This document shows, in pieces, positions 50,756 to 60,633 of a DNA stretch of 64,000 nt (its first letter is position 1; every line of letters starts with the position of its first letter). Origin of the DNA: Sphingomonas changbaiensis NBRC 104936 (GTDB lineage: Bacteria > Pseudomonadota > Alphaproteobacteria > Sphingomonadales > Sphingomonadaceae); contig NZ_BBWU01000001.1 of NCBI RefSeq assembly GCF_000974765.1, forward strand, positions 62,001 through 126,000, in the 5' to 3' direction. Made by a program: the position numbers and the translations under genes. Under the pieces are notes generated by a model. That model was not told where the DNA came from. It ran no database searches and saw nothing but the letters and a program-made list of their open reading frames with translations.

Positions 50756-51768
50756 GGTACGGCTTCTGGATGCCGGTGTTCGGCGGCTGGCTGCGCAACG
50801 TGCCCGACGAGGGGATGGACGCAAGCTGGGATTATGTGAAGCGCCTCACCCAGCGCGCCGAGCAGATCGGCTATGACCTGACGCTGATCGCCGAACTCAA
50901 CCTCAACGACATCAAGGGCGTCGAACAGCCGGCGCTCGATGCCTGGTCGACCGCCGCGGCGCTGGCGGCGGTGACTGAGAAGCTGGAGCTGATGGTCGCG
51001 GTCCGGCCGAACTTCCACCAGCCGGCGCTGTTCGCGAAGGCGGCGGCGAACATCGACCGCATTTCGGGCGGGCGGCTCGCGCTCAACGTCGTCTCATCCT
51101 GGTGGGCGGACGAGGCGAAGCAGTACGGGCTGCAATTCGATCAGCATGACGACCGCTATGCGCGCACGACCGAATGGCTTCAGGTCGTCGACGGGCTGTG
51201 GACGCAGGACCGGTTCGATTTCGACGGCCGCTATTATCGGACCGACAACGCGATCTGCGCGCCGAAGCCGGCGGGCAAGCCGACCATCTATGCCGGCGGC
51301 GAGAGCGAATCGGCGAAAACGATGATCGCGAGCCTTTGCGATGCCTATGTGATGCACGGCGACCCGCCCGCCGCGATCGCGCCCAAGATCGCCGACATGA
51401 ACGCGCGGCGGGAAAAGGCCGGCGGCAAGCCGATGGCCTTCGGCATGGCTGCCTATGCGATCGTCCGCGACAGCGAGGCGGAGGCGAAGCGGGAGCTGGA
51501 GCGGATCACGACCGTCCGCGAGCTGCCGGCGGGCTATGCGAATTTCGACCAATGGCTTTCCGGCACGCAGCTGGAACGCGAGCTCAAGATCCAGGAATAT
51601 GCCGTTTCCAACCGCGGCCTGCGCCCCAACCTGGTCGGCACGCCCGAACAACTTAAGGAACGCATCGCCGAATACGAAGCCGCCGGCCTCGACCTGCTCC
51701 TCCTCCAGATGAGCCCGCAGGCCGAGGAAATGGAGCGGTTCGCAGCCCAGGTGATCGGGACGGCGTAA
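50752..51768 (+). CDS. LLM-class flavin-dependent oxidoreductase
   Basis: 338 residues. The luciferase-like TIM barrel is recognisable from MRYGFWMPVFGGWLRNVPDE, TEKLELMVAVRPNFHQPALF, FAKAAANIDRISGGRLALNV and NAICAPKPAGKPTIYAGGES. It resembles SfnG/SsuD-type FMNH2-dependent monooxygenases. Expected reaction: O2-dependent oxidation or C-S cleavage of a small substrate, with FMNH2 supplied by a reductase that is not adjacent. The ATG lies inside the ATP-grasp stop. Confidence 0.88.
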   Translation: MRYGFWMPVFGGWLRNVPDEGMDASWDYVKRLTQRAEQIGYDLTLIAELNLNDIKGVEQPALDAWSTAAALAAVTEKLELMVAVRPNFHQPALFAKAAANIDRISGGRLALNVVSSWWADEAKQYGLQFDQHDDRYARTTEWLQVVDGLWTQDRFDFDGRYYRTDNAICAPKPAGKPTIYAGGESESAKTMIASLCDAYVMHGDPPAAIAPKIADMNARREKAGGKPMAFGMAAYAIVRDSEAEAKRELERITTVRELPAGYANFDQWLSGTQLERELKIQEYAVSNRGLRPNLVGTPEQLKERIAEYEAAGLDLLLLQMSPQAEEMERFAAQVIGTA

Positions 51769-51806
51769 GAATCAGTTCGCCTTCCCAGTCGCGCGTTCGC
51801 CGCGGC

Positions 51807-52037
51807 TCAAGCGGGTATCACCTGTCTGCGCGTGTCAGACAGCAACGCGATGGAGCGACGAATGGCATCGCGTGATGATTGGAGCTGAGGATCGCGACGC
51901 ACTCGGTCCACCAACTCTTCATAATGAGCAGCAAGTTCCAGGTGTGTTGCGCGAATGCCAGGGTCGGTTGCCGCCAACGCTCGTTCCCGCTGCTCACGCG
52001 CGGACTGATACCAATGTCGAAGGTCTTCGGAGGGCAT
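51807..52037 (-). CDS. Small helical protein of unknown function
   Basis: 76 residues from the ATG giving MPSEDLRHWYQSAREQRERA. It is rich in Arg, Ala and Glu and predicted helical (THLELAAHYEELVDRVRRDP), resembling short alphaproteobacterial proteins with an ATDP.IRATHLELAAHYE core. No function is known. The longer frame to 52196 continues through non-conserved Arg/Ser-rich sequence, so the internal ATG is preferred, although the SD is weak. Confidence 0.55.
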   Translation of the reverse strand: MPSEDLRHWYQSAREQRERALAATDPGIRATHLELAAHYEELVDRVRRDPQLQSSRDAIRRSIALLSDTRRQVIPA

Positions 52038-52475
52038 TTGACTGCTCCAGGCTGATAAGCGGGAGCACGACGAATGTCTCTCGGCCGGGCGAATGCTTCG
52101 GTAAGGCGCCCGATACGCGATCATATCACGACAGCGCCATATCGCCAAACCTAGTCGCCATATCCGCATTTCACCCTCACGGGCGGCTCGGATCATTCGC
52201 GCTGTCCTACAGGGCTTCTGCCCAGCTAACCTCTACCCGCCGAGTCGGGACTCGGCGCGGCTCTTTGACCCTGTTCAGATTGGCAAAGCCGGACTTCTCG
52301 GAAGCGGGGAATTTTCCTGATTCCATGTAAAAGTCGTCCATGTTGTCCGGAACCGGGGCGTCTGTCCCTCTCGCTTGCAGCAGATTTGTCATAAATTCCG
52401 CGGCTGTCTTTAAACTGCAATCTGCGTGTCATAATCGGCCGTCGCGCCGCGGTGGGCGGCGGGAGATTCAGTACG
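52038..52475. other. Gene-poor gap of about 440 bases
   Basis: No convincing gene is visible. Short frames on both strands have no family-like sequence. The segment is less GC-rich than its surroundings in places (for example around 52380-52440) and ends with the promoter candidate for the DUF2490 gene. It may hold an undetected small RNA or a decayed gene. Confidence 0.5.
52386..52414 (+). promoter_or_regulatory. Candidate sigma-70-type promoter of the DUF2490 gene
   Basis: TTGTCA (52386-52391) and TTTAAA (52409-52414) are separated by exactly 17 bases, each close to the -35 and -10 consensus. Transcription would start about 55 bases before the ATG at 52476. Confidence 0.45.
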
Positions 52476-53156
52476 ATGCGCGTATATCTTGCGATGCTGG
52501 CTGCCGGTGCCGGCCTGTTCATTCCCGGCGCGGCCCAGGCGCGCGATGATGCGCAGCTTTGGACGGGCATGACTGCCACGGTGAAGCTCGGCGGCAATTT
52601 CAAGCTGTCGCAGGACCTGACCGCGCGGTTCAGCGATAATCGCAACGGCCTGTACGAGATCGAGAGCAATACGCTGCTCGGCTACAGCGTCAGCAAGAAG
52701 GTGACGCTCTGGGCGGGCTACACCCACGATCCCAATTACAGCGCCGGCGACTTCACCGTGATGGAGCACCGTGCGCGCGAGCAGGTGACGTTCGACAATG
52801 TCGTCAAGATCGGCGGCGGCACCTTGAGCGGCCGGCTGCGGCTGGAGCAGCGCTGGCGCGAGGGGATCGACGGCACCGCCTGGCGCTTTCGGCCTTACGT
52901 CAAATACAGCCTGCCGTTCCGGCCCGGCCACAAGACCGCGCTGGTGCTCAGCCACGAAAGCTTCATCGACCTGAACAGCACCAGCTTCCAGCGCGTCGAG
53001 GGCGAGGAAAGGATGCGCAACGCCATCGCCGTCACCACGCCGCTGGCGAAGCATGTCAACCTGGAGGTCGGCTATCTCAACCAGTACAGCTTCGTGCCGA
53101 ACGGCCCCGACAATGACGACCACGCCGCGACGGTGACGCTGGGCCTTTCGTTCTGA
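52476..53156 (+). CDS. DUF2490 outer-membrane beta-barrel-like protein
   Basis: 226 residues from the ATG giving MRVYLAMLAAGAGLFIPGAA, a signal peptide. The mature part alternates strands with aromatic residues (LWTGMTATVKLGGNFKLSQD, KVTLWAGYTHDPNYS, TLSGRLRLEQRWREG) and ends AATVTLGLSF, as in outer-membrane beta barrels; the DUF2490 family is recognised from these repeats. Function unknown; presumably an outer-membrane porin-like protein. Ends 16 bases before the convergent mreB stop. Confidence 0.83.
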   Translation: MRVYLAMLAAGAGLFIPGAAQARDDAQLWTGMTATVKLGGNFKLSQDLTARFSDNRNGLYEIESNTLLGYSVSKKVTLWAGYTHDPNYSAGDFTVMEHRAREQVTFDNVVKIGGGTLSGRLRLEQRWREGIDGTAWRFRPYVKYSLPFRPGHKTALVLSHESFIDLNSTSFQRVEGEERMRNAIAVTTPLAKHVNLEVGYLNQYSFVPNGPDNDDHAATVTLGLSF

Positions 53157-53172
53157 CCGGCGCCTCTCGCGA

Positions 53173-54516
<1,344 letters not shown>

Positions 54517-54777
54517 ATGAAAAAGATTCTGTTCATTGCGGCCGTTTCGATGCTCGGCACGGCCCTTTACGCGCAAGACACCCAGCCCGCGCCGGCGCCC
54601 ACCGCCGACGCCGCTGCCGCCCCGGCCGACACGATGGCTGCCACCCCGCCGGCGGATGCGACGGCGACCGATCCGGCCCAGCCCGCCGCGACGGAGGCGA
54701 CGCCCCCGGCCGACAATTCCGCTGCCGCCACGGACACGGCCAAGACCGGCAAGCACAAGCACCGGCCGAAGCGCTGA
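54517..54777 (+). CDS. Small Ala/Pro/Thr-rich secreted protein
   Basis: 86 residues. A signal peptide (MKKILFIAAVSMLGTALYAQ) is followed by a low-complexity tract of Ala, Pro, Thr and Asp (APTADAAAAPADTMAATPPA) and a basic tail GKHKHRPKR. SD GGGGAAAT precedes the ATG. It looks like a periplasmic or secreted unstructured protein; no family is recognised and function is unknown. Confidence 0.65.
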   Translation: MKKILFIAAVSMLGTALYAQDTQPAPAPTADAAAAPADTMAATPPADATATDPAQPAATEATPPADNSAAATDTAKTGKHKHRPKR

Positions 54778-54850
54778 GCAGGCAGATCGCTGCCTTATTT
54801 GCTTTGAGCACGTCCGTCCGGCGCCGAAGGACGCCGGGCGGACGCACCCT

Positions 54851-56005
54851 TCAGCGCAACGCCTTCAGCGCTGCTTCCATCCGCTCCACGGCGGCATCCA
54901 GCGTCTCGTCGCGCTTGGCGAAGCAGAGGCGGACGATGTGGGTCACCGGGTCCTCGGCATAGAAGGCGGAGACCGGGATGGCCGCGACGCCGAACTCTGC
55001 GACGAGGCGGTCGCAGAAGGTGACGTCGTCGAGCGCAAGGCCCGACGCGGCAAGGTCGACCGACAGGAAATAGGTGCCCTGGCTTGGCAGGACGGCCCAG
55101 CCCGCCTCGCGCAGGCCGGCCGTCAATCGGTCGCGCGAGCGTGCGAACGCGGCGCGCATCCCCTCGAAATAGCTGTCGTCTTTGGCGAGTCCGTAGGCGG
55201 CGGCGGCTTGCAGATTGGGTGGCGTGGTGAAGGTCAGGAATTGGTGGGCGCGCGACGGCGGCGCGGCGAGGTTTGGCGCGGCGCACATCCAGCCGACCTT
55301 CCAGCCGGTCAGCGAGAAGATCTTGCCTGCCGAGCCGATCTTCACCGTCCGCTCCCGCATGCCGGGCAAGGTCATCGGCGAGACGTGCTTCAGGCCATCG
55401 AACACGAGATGCTCCCACACCTCGTCGCTGATCAGAACCGCGTTTGAAGCGATCACGCGCTCGGCGATCAGCGCGAGCTCGTCGCGGCCGATGATCGTCG
55501 CCGCCGGATTGAGCGGGGTGTTGAGGATGGCGACGCGGGTCCGTTCGCTGAACGCGGCGTCCAGTGCTTCCGCGGTCACGCGCCAATCGGGCGGGGCGAG
55601 GCGGACGAACTTCGGCACGCCGCCCGCGCGGCGGACCAGCGGCAGATAGGCATCGTAGAGCGGCTGGAACAGCACGACTTCGTCGCCGGGCGTGACCAGC
55701 GCCAGGATCGCGGCGGCAATCGCCTCGGTCGCACCGGACGTGACGATCACCTCGGCGGGCGAGAGATCGAGCTGCTGGTGACGCTGGTAGTGCGCCGCGA
55801 CGGCTTCGCGCAATTCGGGGATGCCGGCCATCGGCGGGTATTGGTTCGATCGCTCGGTCAGCGCGCGCGCGGCCGCATCGACGACATCCGCTGGGCCATT
55901 CGAATCGGGAAAGCCCTGCCCCAGATTGATCGCCCCCGTCTCCCGCGCCCGTGCGGACATATGCTCGAAGATCGTGGTCGGCATCTGGGCGTAGAGGGGG
56001 TTCAT
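54851..56005 (-). CDS. PLP aminotransferase, likely KMTB/methionine aminotransferase
   Basis: 384 residues beginning MNPLYAQMPTTIFEHMSARA, with class I/II aminotransferase blocks: INLGQGFPDSNGPADVVDAA, YPPMAGIPELREAVAAHY, VTSGATEAIAAAILALV, ISDEVWEHLVFDG and the Schiff-base Lys in KIGSAGKIFSLTGWKVGWMC. The sequence resembles YbdL/kynurenine-type methionine aminotransferases. Divergent by 58 bases from an operon of mtnB, mtnD, mtnC and mtnA, so it most likely performs the last salvage step, 2-oxo-4-methylthiobutyrate to methionine. That role is inferred from context. Confidence 0.85.
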   Translation of the reverse strand: MNPLYAQMPTTIFEHMSARARETGAINLGQGFPDSNGPADVVDAAARALTERSNQYPPMAGIPELREAVAAHYQRHQQLDLSPAEVIVTSGATEAIAAAILALVTPGDEVVLFQPLYDAYLPLVRRAGGVPKFVRLAPPDWRVTAEALDAAFSERTRVAILNTPLNPAATIIGRDELALIAERVIASNAVLISDEVWEHLVFDGLKHVSPMTLPGMRERTVKIGSAGKIFSLTGWKVGWMCAAPNLAAPPSRAHQFLTFTTPPNLQAAAAYGLAKDDSYFEGMRAAFARSRDRLTAGLREAGWAVLPSQGTYFLSVDLAASGLALDDVTFCDRLVAEFGVAAIPVSAFYAEDPVTHIVRLCFAKRDETLDAAVERMEAALKALR

Positions 56006-56063
56006 GATCGCCTTAGAAAAGAAAGGGAGGGCTTCGACAAGCTCGGCCCGAACGGTTAGTTAA

Positions 56064-56654
56064 ATGCTGGTGAGATTCCTCGTCTTCTACGGCTCCTATC
56101 GGCGCGATCGGCTCGGCATCCGGCTCGCGCGCTATTGCGTGGCGGAGCTGGGCAGGCGCGGCCATGATGTCGAGCTGATCGACGCGCAAGCGGTCGGGCT
56201 GCCGATGCTCGACCGACGGCTGAAGGAGTTTCCGCCCGGAGAGGCGCCCGCCAACATGGCCGAGCTGGGCGACAAAATCCGCGCCGCCGACGGATTCCTG
56301 TTCGTGACCGGCGAATATAATTGGGGCGTTCAGCCGGGGCTGAAGAACCTGACCGACCATTATCTGGAGGAGTGGTTCTGGCGGCCGGCGGCGATCGTCA
56401 GCTATTCGCTTGGCCGGATCGGCGGAGCACGGTCGAACCTCACCTGGCACGGCACGCTGTCGGAGATGGGCATGGTCGTGATTTCGAGCACGATCACGGT
56501 TGGCCAGATACCCTCTGCGCTCGACGGGGACGGCGCGCCGACCGGCGAGGGAGGCGCGGCGCTGGCGCGCGCCTTCCCGCGCTTCGCGGCCGACTTCGAA
56601 TGGTGGGCGGAGGCAGGGCAGGCGCAGCGCGCCCGGCGCCAGCCGCCCTACTGA
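56064..56654 (+). CDS. NAD(P)H-dependent FMN reductase in the methionine salvage operon
   Basis: 196 residues. The flavodoxin-like NADPH-dependent FMN reductase pattern is visible: FLVFYGSYRRDRLGIRLARY, FVTGEYNWGVQPGLKNLTDH and VSYSLGRIGGARSNLTWHGT. It can reduce FMN with NAD(P)H or act as a quinone/azo reductase. It is the first gene of the plus-strand unit; mtnB starts 4 bases after its stop. A link to the iron-dependent dioxygenase MtnD (reducing equivalents or redox protection) is possible but speculative. Confidence 0.87.
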   Translation: MLVRFLVFYGSYRRDRLGIRLARYCVAELGRRGHDVELIDAQAVGLPMLDRRLKEFPPGEAPANMAELGDKIRAADGFLFVTGEYNWGVQPGLKNLTDHYLEEWFWRPAAIVSYSLGRIGGARSNLTWHGTLSEMGMVVISSTITVGQIPSALDGDGAPTGEGGAALARAFPRFAADFEWWAEAGQAQRARRQPPY

Positions 56655-56658
56655 ACCG

Positions 56659-57243
56659 ATGACGTTCGAAGAGGCAGCCGACGCGCTGGTGGCGGTCGGG
56701 CAGGCGTTCCACGCACGCGGCTGGGCCCCTGCGACATCGGGCAATTACTCGGCCCGGATTGATGACGGGCGGATCGCGATCACGGTGTCGGGTGCGCACA
56801 AGGGAAGGATGACGCGGGGCGACATCATGCTGCTCGACGCGGGCGATCCGCGCCGCCCTTCGGCGGAGACGGCGCTGCATCTGGCCGTGTATCGCGCCTT
56901 TCCTGAAGTCCGTTCCGTGCTCCACAGCCACGCCGCGATCTCTGTCGGGCTCGGGCGCGCAAGCGGTGACGACTGGACGATTGCCGGGCACGAACTGCTG
57001 AAGGCGCTGCCGGGCATCGACACGCACGACACCAGCGTCGCAATCCCGATCGTCGAAAACAGCCAGGACATAGCCGCGATCGAAAGGGCCGTAATGCCGC
57101 GCCTCGGCAACAGCCCGGCCTTTATGATTCGGGGCCATGGGATGTATGGTTGGGGCCGCAGCATCGCCGAGGCGGAGCGCGTGATCGAGGCGCTGGAATG
57201 GCTGGCGGAGGCGGAGCTGGCGGAGCGGAGGTTCAGGGCATGA
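56659..57243 (+). CDS. mtnB: Methylthioribulose-1-phosphate dehydratase MtnB
   Basis: 194 residues, class II aldolase/RhaD fold. GNYSARIDDGRIAITVSGAH, ETALHLAVYRAFPEVRSVLH continuing SHAA (zinc HxH pair), and MIRGHGMYGWGRSIAEAERV (third His) match MtnB. It dehydrates 5-methylthioribulose-1-phosphate. The ATG at 56659 begins MTFEEAADALVAVGQAFHAR, which is the family start. Its stop overlaps mtnD as ATGA. Confidence 0.93.
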   Translation: MTFEEAADALVAVGQAFHARGWAPATSGNYSARIDDGRIAITVSGAHKGRMTRGDIMLLDAGDPRRPSAETALHLAVYRAFPEVRSVLHSHAAISVGLGRASGDDWTIAGHELLKALPGIDTHDTSVAIPIVENSQDIAAIERAVMPRLGNSPAFMIRGHGMYGWGRSIAEAERVIEALEWLAEAELAERRFRA

Positions 57244-57737
57244 CGCGGCTGACCATCTTCGACGAAGGGGGCGCCAAGCTCGGCGCAACCCAGGACGCCG
57301 ACGCGATCGCGACGACGCTGGGCGGCATCGGGGTCCGTTTCGAACGCTGGCCGGCGGCGGACCTGGATGCGCAGGTCGCGCTGTTGCGGGCGCAGGGTTA
57401 TACGACGGTCGACACCGTCTCGGTCTCCCCCGATCACCCCGACCGCGCCGCGATGCGGGCAAAGTTCCTGTCCGAGCATCGCCATGCCGAGGACGAGGTG
57501 CGCTACTTCGTCGCGGGCGCCGGCCTGTTCACGCTGCGCGAGGGCGGACGCGTCTATGCGGTGCTGTGCGAAAGCGGTGACCTGATCTCCGTGCCCGCCG
57601 GCATGCGCCACTGGTTTGATATGGGGCCGCGGCCGCATTTCACGGCGGTCCGCTTCTTCCGCACGCCCGAGGGCTGGGTCGGCGATTTCACCGGCGACGC
57701 GATTGCGGAGCGCTTCCCGCGGCTGGAACCGGCATGA
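57240..57737 (+). CDS. mtnD: Acireductone dioxygenase MtnD
   Basis: 165 residues, cupin fold. Metal ligands H, H and E are in SEHRHAEDEVRYFVAG and the fourth His in PAGMRHWFDMG. With Fe2+ the enzyme yields formate and 2-oxo-4-methylthiobutyrate, the methionine precursor. Start overlaps mtnB (ATGA) and the stop overlaps mtnC in the same way. Length and motif spacing are normal. Confidence 0.94.
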   Translation: MTRLTIFDEGGAKLGATQDADAIATTLGGIGVRFERWPAADLDAQVALLRAQGYTTVDTVSVSPDHPDRAAMRAKFLSEHRHAEDEVRYFVAGAGLFTLREGGRVYAVLCESGDLISVPAGMRHWFDMGPRPHFTAVRFFRTPEGWVGDFTGDAIAERFPRLEPA

Positions 57738-58324
57738 TCCGGGCGATCCTCACCGACATCGAGGGCACGACGTGCAGCATCGCGTTCGTGGCCGAAACGC
57801 TGTTTCCCTATGCCCGCGCGCGGCTGCGGGACTATCTGGCGGAGCATCCGGACGAGAGCGAAGGCGTGCCGGTCGAGACGCTGGAGCGCTGGATCGACGA
57901 GGATCGCAAGGAACCGGTTCTGAAGCGCATCCAGGGACGGATCTGGCGCGACGGCTATGCGCGCGGCGAGCTGAAGGGCCATATCTACCCCGATGCCGCC
58001 ATGGCCTTGCGGCATTGGCGCGAACAGGGGCTGCGGCTGTTCGTCTATTCGTCCGGATCGGTCGAGGCGCAGCAATTGCTGTTCGGCAATTGCGAGGCCG
58101 GCGATCTGAGGCCGCTCTTCGAGGGGTTCTTCGACCTTTCGGTCGGGTCGAAGCTCGAGCCCGAATCCTACCGCCGCATCGCGGAACGGATCGGCGTTGC
58201 GCCCGCCGATATCCTGTTCCTGTCCGACAGCGATCGGGAAGTTCACGCAGCCCGGGCCGCCGGGCTCCGCGCGCAGCTGATCGACCGGGTGCGCGGCGAT
58301 ACGTTCGAGAGCATCCGGCATTGA
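57734..58324 (+). CDS. mtnC: Enolase-phosphatase E1 (MtnC)
   Basis: 196 residues, HAD phosphatase. MIRAILTDIEGTTCSIAFVA carries the DxE nucleophile variant typical of MtnC, then RLFVYSSGSVEAQQLLFGN (motif II), KLEPESYRRIAERIGV (motif III Lys) and ILFLSDSDREVHAARAAG (motif IV). It converts 2,3-diketo-5-methylthiopentyl-1-phosphate to acireductone through enolisation and dephosphorylation. Overlaps mtnD at its start and mtnA at its end (TTGA). Confidence 0.95.
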   Translation: MIRAILTDIEGTTCSIAFVAETLFPYARARLRDYLAEHPDESEGVPVETLERWIDEDRKEPVLKRIQGRIWRDGYARGELKGHIYPDAAMALRHWREQGLRLFVYSSGSVEAQQLLFGNCEAGDLRPLFEGFFDLSVGSKLEPESYRRIAERIGVAPADILFLSDSDREVHAARAAGLRAQLIDRVRGDTFESIRH

Positions 58325-59355
58325 ACCTGAACGGTTCGTGGGTCCGCTCGATCGCGCGGACGGAACGGGGCGTGCGCATCCTCGATCAGCGCCGGCTTCC
58401 CTGGGATATCGAATGGGTCGAGCTGGCCTCGGCAGAGATGGCGGCCCGGGCTATCCGGGAGATGTGGACGCGCGGGGCGCCGCTGATCGGGGCAGTGGCG
58501 GCATACGGCCTGGCCATGGCGCTGCGCAACGATCCGCTGGCGCTCGACCCGGCCTATGCGCAGCTGCTGGACGCCCGGCCTACGGCGGTCAATCTGCGCT
58601 GGGCGCTCGACCAGGTGCGCGATCATGTCCGCAATCTGCCGCTCGACGCGCGTGCCGCAGCGGCGTTCGCGCGGGCCGATGCGATCTGCGACGAGGATGT
58701 CGCGCTCAACCGCGCGATCGGGGAGCACGGGCTGACGCTGCTGGAACAGCTGCACGCCCGCAATCCCGATCGGCCGCTCAACATTCTGACGCACTGCAAC
58801 CCCGGCTGGCTCGCGACCGTCGATTACGGCACCGCGACCGCGCCGATCTATCTCGCGCATGATCGGGGGGTGCCGCTCCACGTCTGGGTCGACGAGACGC
58901 GGCCGCGCAACCAGGGCGCGTTGCTGACCGCGTTCGAGCTGGCCGGGCACGGCGTCCCGCACACGGTCGTCGCGGACAATGCCGGCGGCTTGTTGATGCA
59001 GCAGGGCGAGGTCGATCTGGTGATTGTCGGCACCGATCGCGTCACCGCCAACGGCGATGTCTGCAACAAGATCGGCACCTATCTGAAGGCGCTCGCCGCG
59101 CGCGATAACGGCGTGCCCTTCTATGTGGCGCTTCCGTACACGACGATCGACCGCAGCCTCGCGTCAGGCAGCGAGGTTCCGATCGAGGCCCGGAGCGGTG
59201 ATGAGCTGGCGTGGATCACCGGGCCCATGCAGACTGGCGAGCTGGCGACCGTGAAAGTCACCGGCTCGGCGGTCCACAATCCCGCGTTCGACATCACGCC
59301 CGCGCGGCTGGTGACGGGTTACATCACCGAGCGCGGCGTGACGGCGACGATCTGA
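58321..59355 (+). CDS. mtnA: Methylthioribose-1-phosphate isomerase MtnA
   Basis: 344 residues, TTG start within the mtnC stop. It resembles eIF2B subunits, as expected: TRGAPLIGAVAAYGLAMAL, ILTHCNPGWLATVDYGTATA with the catalytic Cys, WVDETRPRNQGALLTAFELA and GTDRVTANGDVCNKIGTYLK with the catalytic Asp. It isomerises MTR-1-P to MTRu-1-P, the entry step of the shared pathway. Convergent with the DUF4142 gene whose stop is adjacent. Confidence 0.95.
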   Translation: MNLNGSWVRSIARTERGVRILDQRRLPWDIEWVELASAEMAARAIREMWTRGAPLIGAVAAYGLAMALRNDPLALDPAYAQLLDARPTAVNLRWALDQVRDHVRNLPLDARAAAAFARADAICDEDVALNRAIGEHGLTLLEQLHARNPDRPLNILTHCNPGWLATVDYGTATAPIYLAHDRGVPLHVWVDETRPRNQGALLTAFELAGHGVPHTVVADNAGGLLMQQGEVDLVIVGTDRVTANGDVCNKIGTYLKALAARDNGVPFYVALPYTTIDRSLASGSEVPIEARSGDELAWITGPMQTGELATVKVTGSAVHNPAFDITPARLVTGYITERGVTATI

Positions 59356-59901
59356 TCATGGCTGCATCGGACCGCCCATCGCGGTCTGGATGCGGCGAAT
59401 CTCGTCGAGATGGCCTTGGATGATCGGCACGGCCTCTGCCGCGACCGCCTTCAGGCCCGGATTGTCGCCATGTTCGGCATAGCCTTGGTGCAGCGCCAGC
59501 GCCTTTTCGTGCGCCATCACCTGCTGGTCGACATAAAGGCGTTCAGCCTTGCTCTTGTCGATCGAGCGCAGGTTCTTCAGCATCGCCGCCTCAGGCGGCA
59601 GCAGGTTGGTGGAGTTGCCGAGGCTCGCCTGCTTGGCAGCGGCCATCAGCGCGGCACTGGTCTTGGTATGATCGTCGATCATCATCTGGGCAAAGCGGCG
59701 CACGTCGGGATTCGCGGCCATCGCCAGCATCATCTTGCTCGACTGGATTTCATAATTGTCGCCGGACATCGCCTTGGACACATAGGTTGCAGCACTGTTC
59801 TGGGCGTAATAGCCGGGATCTGGAGCCGCTGGTTGCGCGAGGGCCGGAACTCCCGCGCCGGCCATGCCGAGCAATGCAATCGCGATCATGCTTCTCATCA
59901 T
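59356..59901 (-). CDS. DUF4142 periplasmic protein
   Basis: 181 residues from the ATG giving MMRSMIAIALLGMAGAGVPA, a signal peptide cut after ALAQ, without lipobox. The DUF4142 helical bundle reads AATYVSKAMSGDNYEIQSSK, RRFAQMMIDDHTKTSAALMA and HQGYAEHGDNPGLKAVAAEA, closely parallel to 34966-35577. The two genes are diverged paralogs: one lipoprotein, one soluble. Stress-related function is often assumed for this family, not proven. Confidence 0.87.
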   Translation of the reverse strand: MMRSMIAIALLGMAGAGVPALAQPAAPDPGYYAQNSAATYVSKAMSGDNYEIQSSKMMLAMAANPDVRRFAQMMIDDHTKTSAALMAAAKQASLGNSTNLLPPEAAMLKNLRSIDKSKAERLYVDQQVMAHEKALALHQGYAEHGDNPGLKAVAAEAVPIIQGHLDEIRRIQTAMGGPMQP

Positions 59902-60018
59902 CGTTCTCCTGCAGTCTGCGCCGGTTAACCCATTGCCGGTGGCGGGGTTCCGATCACGGAACGTGCGCTTCCTCCAGGGGTTTTGATGCCAGGCGCTCAA
60001 TCCATGAGGAGATGATCA

Positions 60019-60633
60019 ATGGCGACCGAAGCTGCGGCCAAATCGACGCGTTCCCGTTCCGGATCGAACAACCGTGACAATGGCAAGTCCGGCAGCTCGA
60101 CGGGCGCGCTGATCGGCGCCGCCGCGGCGGGTGTTGCCGTCGGACTGATGGCCAATCTCGGCCGCAAGGCGGCGGTGCAGGCGCCGACATTGATGGCCGG
60201 CGACTGGGACGAGGCGCTGGCCGCCGAACATGCCGCCACGCTGAAGCTGTTCGACGCGATCCAGGCCACGACCGACAAGAATACCACCAAGCGCTCGATG
60301 CTGCTGATGCAGCTGAAGCATGCGCTCGCCAAGCATGCGCTGGAGGAAGAGAATGCCGTTTATCCGTGCCTGCGCGATTCCGGCCAGACGGAAGAGGCCG
60401 ATCACCTCAACCACGATCACGGCTATGTGAAGCAGTTCCTCTACGATCTCGACAATATGCCCAAGGATTCGCCGGCGTTCATGGCGAAGGTGGGCGAGTT
60501 CCGCCGCGCCGTCGAAGAGCATGTGCGCGAGGAAGAGGACCAGATTTTCCCGAAGCTGAAGGCCAAGCTGAGCCCGGAAAAGAACAAGGCGCTGACGATG
60601 GCCATGAACAAGGAAGGGTTCAAGCTGGCATGA
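60019..60633 (+). CDS. Hemerythrin HHE-domain protein
   Basis: 204 residues. A basic, Ser-rich leader and a hydrophobic stretch (STGALIGAAAAGVAVGLM) precede the HHE cation-binding domain: EHAATLKLFDAI, LKHALAKHALEEENAVYPCL, ADHLNHDHGYVKQFLYDLDN and EEHVREEEDQIFPKLKAKL. The His/Glu set can bind a di-iron centre. It may sense or store O2, NO or iron. The ATG has the SD GAGGAG. Its stop overlaps the next gene (ATGA). Confidence 0.9.
   Translation: MATEAAAKSTRSRSGSNNRDNGKSGSSTGALIGAAAAGVAVGLMANLGRKAAVQAPTLMAGDWDEALAAEHAATLKLFDAIQATTDKNTTKRSMLLMQLKHALAKHALEEENAVYPCLRDSGQTEEADHLNHDHGYVKQFLYDLDNMPKDSPAFMAKVGEFRRAVEEHVREEEDQIFPKLKAKLSPEKNKALTMAMNKEGFKLA

Noticed and set aside
52207-52392. 61-codon minus-strand frame in the gap before the DUF2490 gene
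   Set aside because: No SD, no family similarity and an internal position in a gap with promoter-like sequence; kept only as an unannotated possibility.
56006-56063. SAM-type riboswitch before the methionine salvage operon
   Set aside because: Only 58 bases separate the divergent starts and most are a half copy of a dispersed repeat; no SAM aptamer fold can be read.
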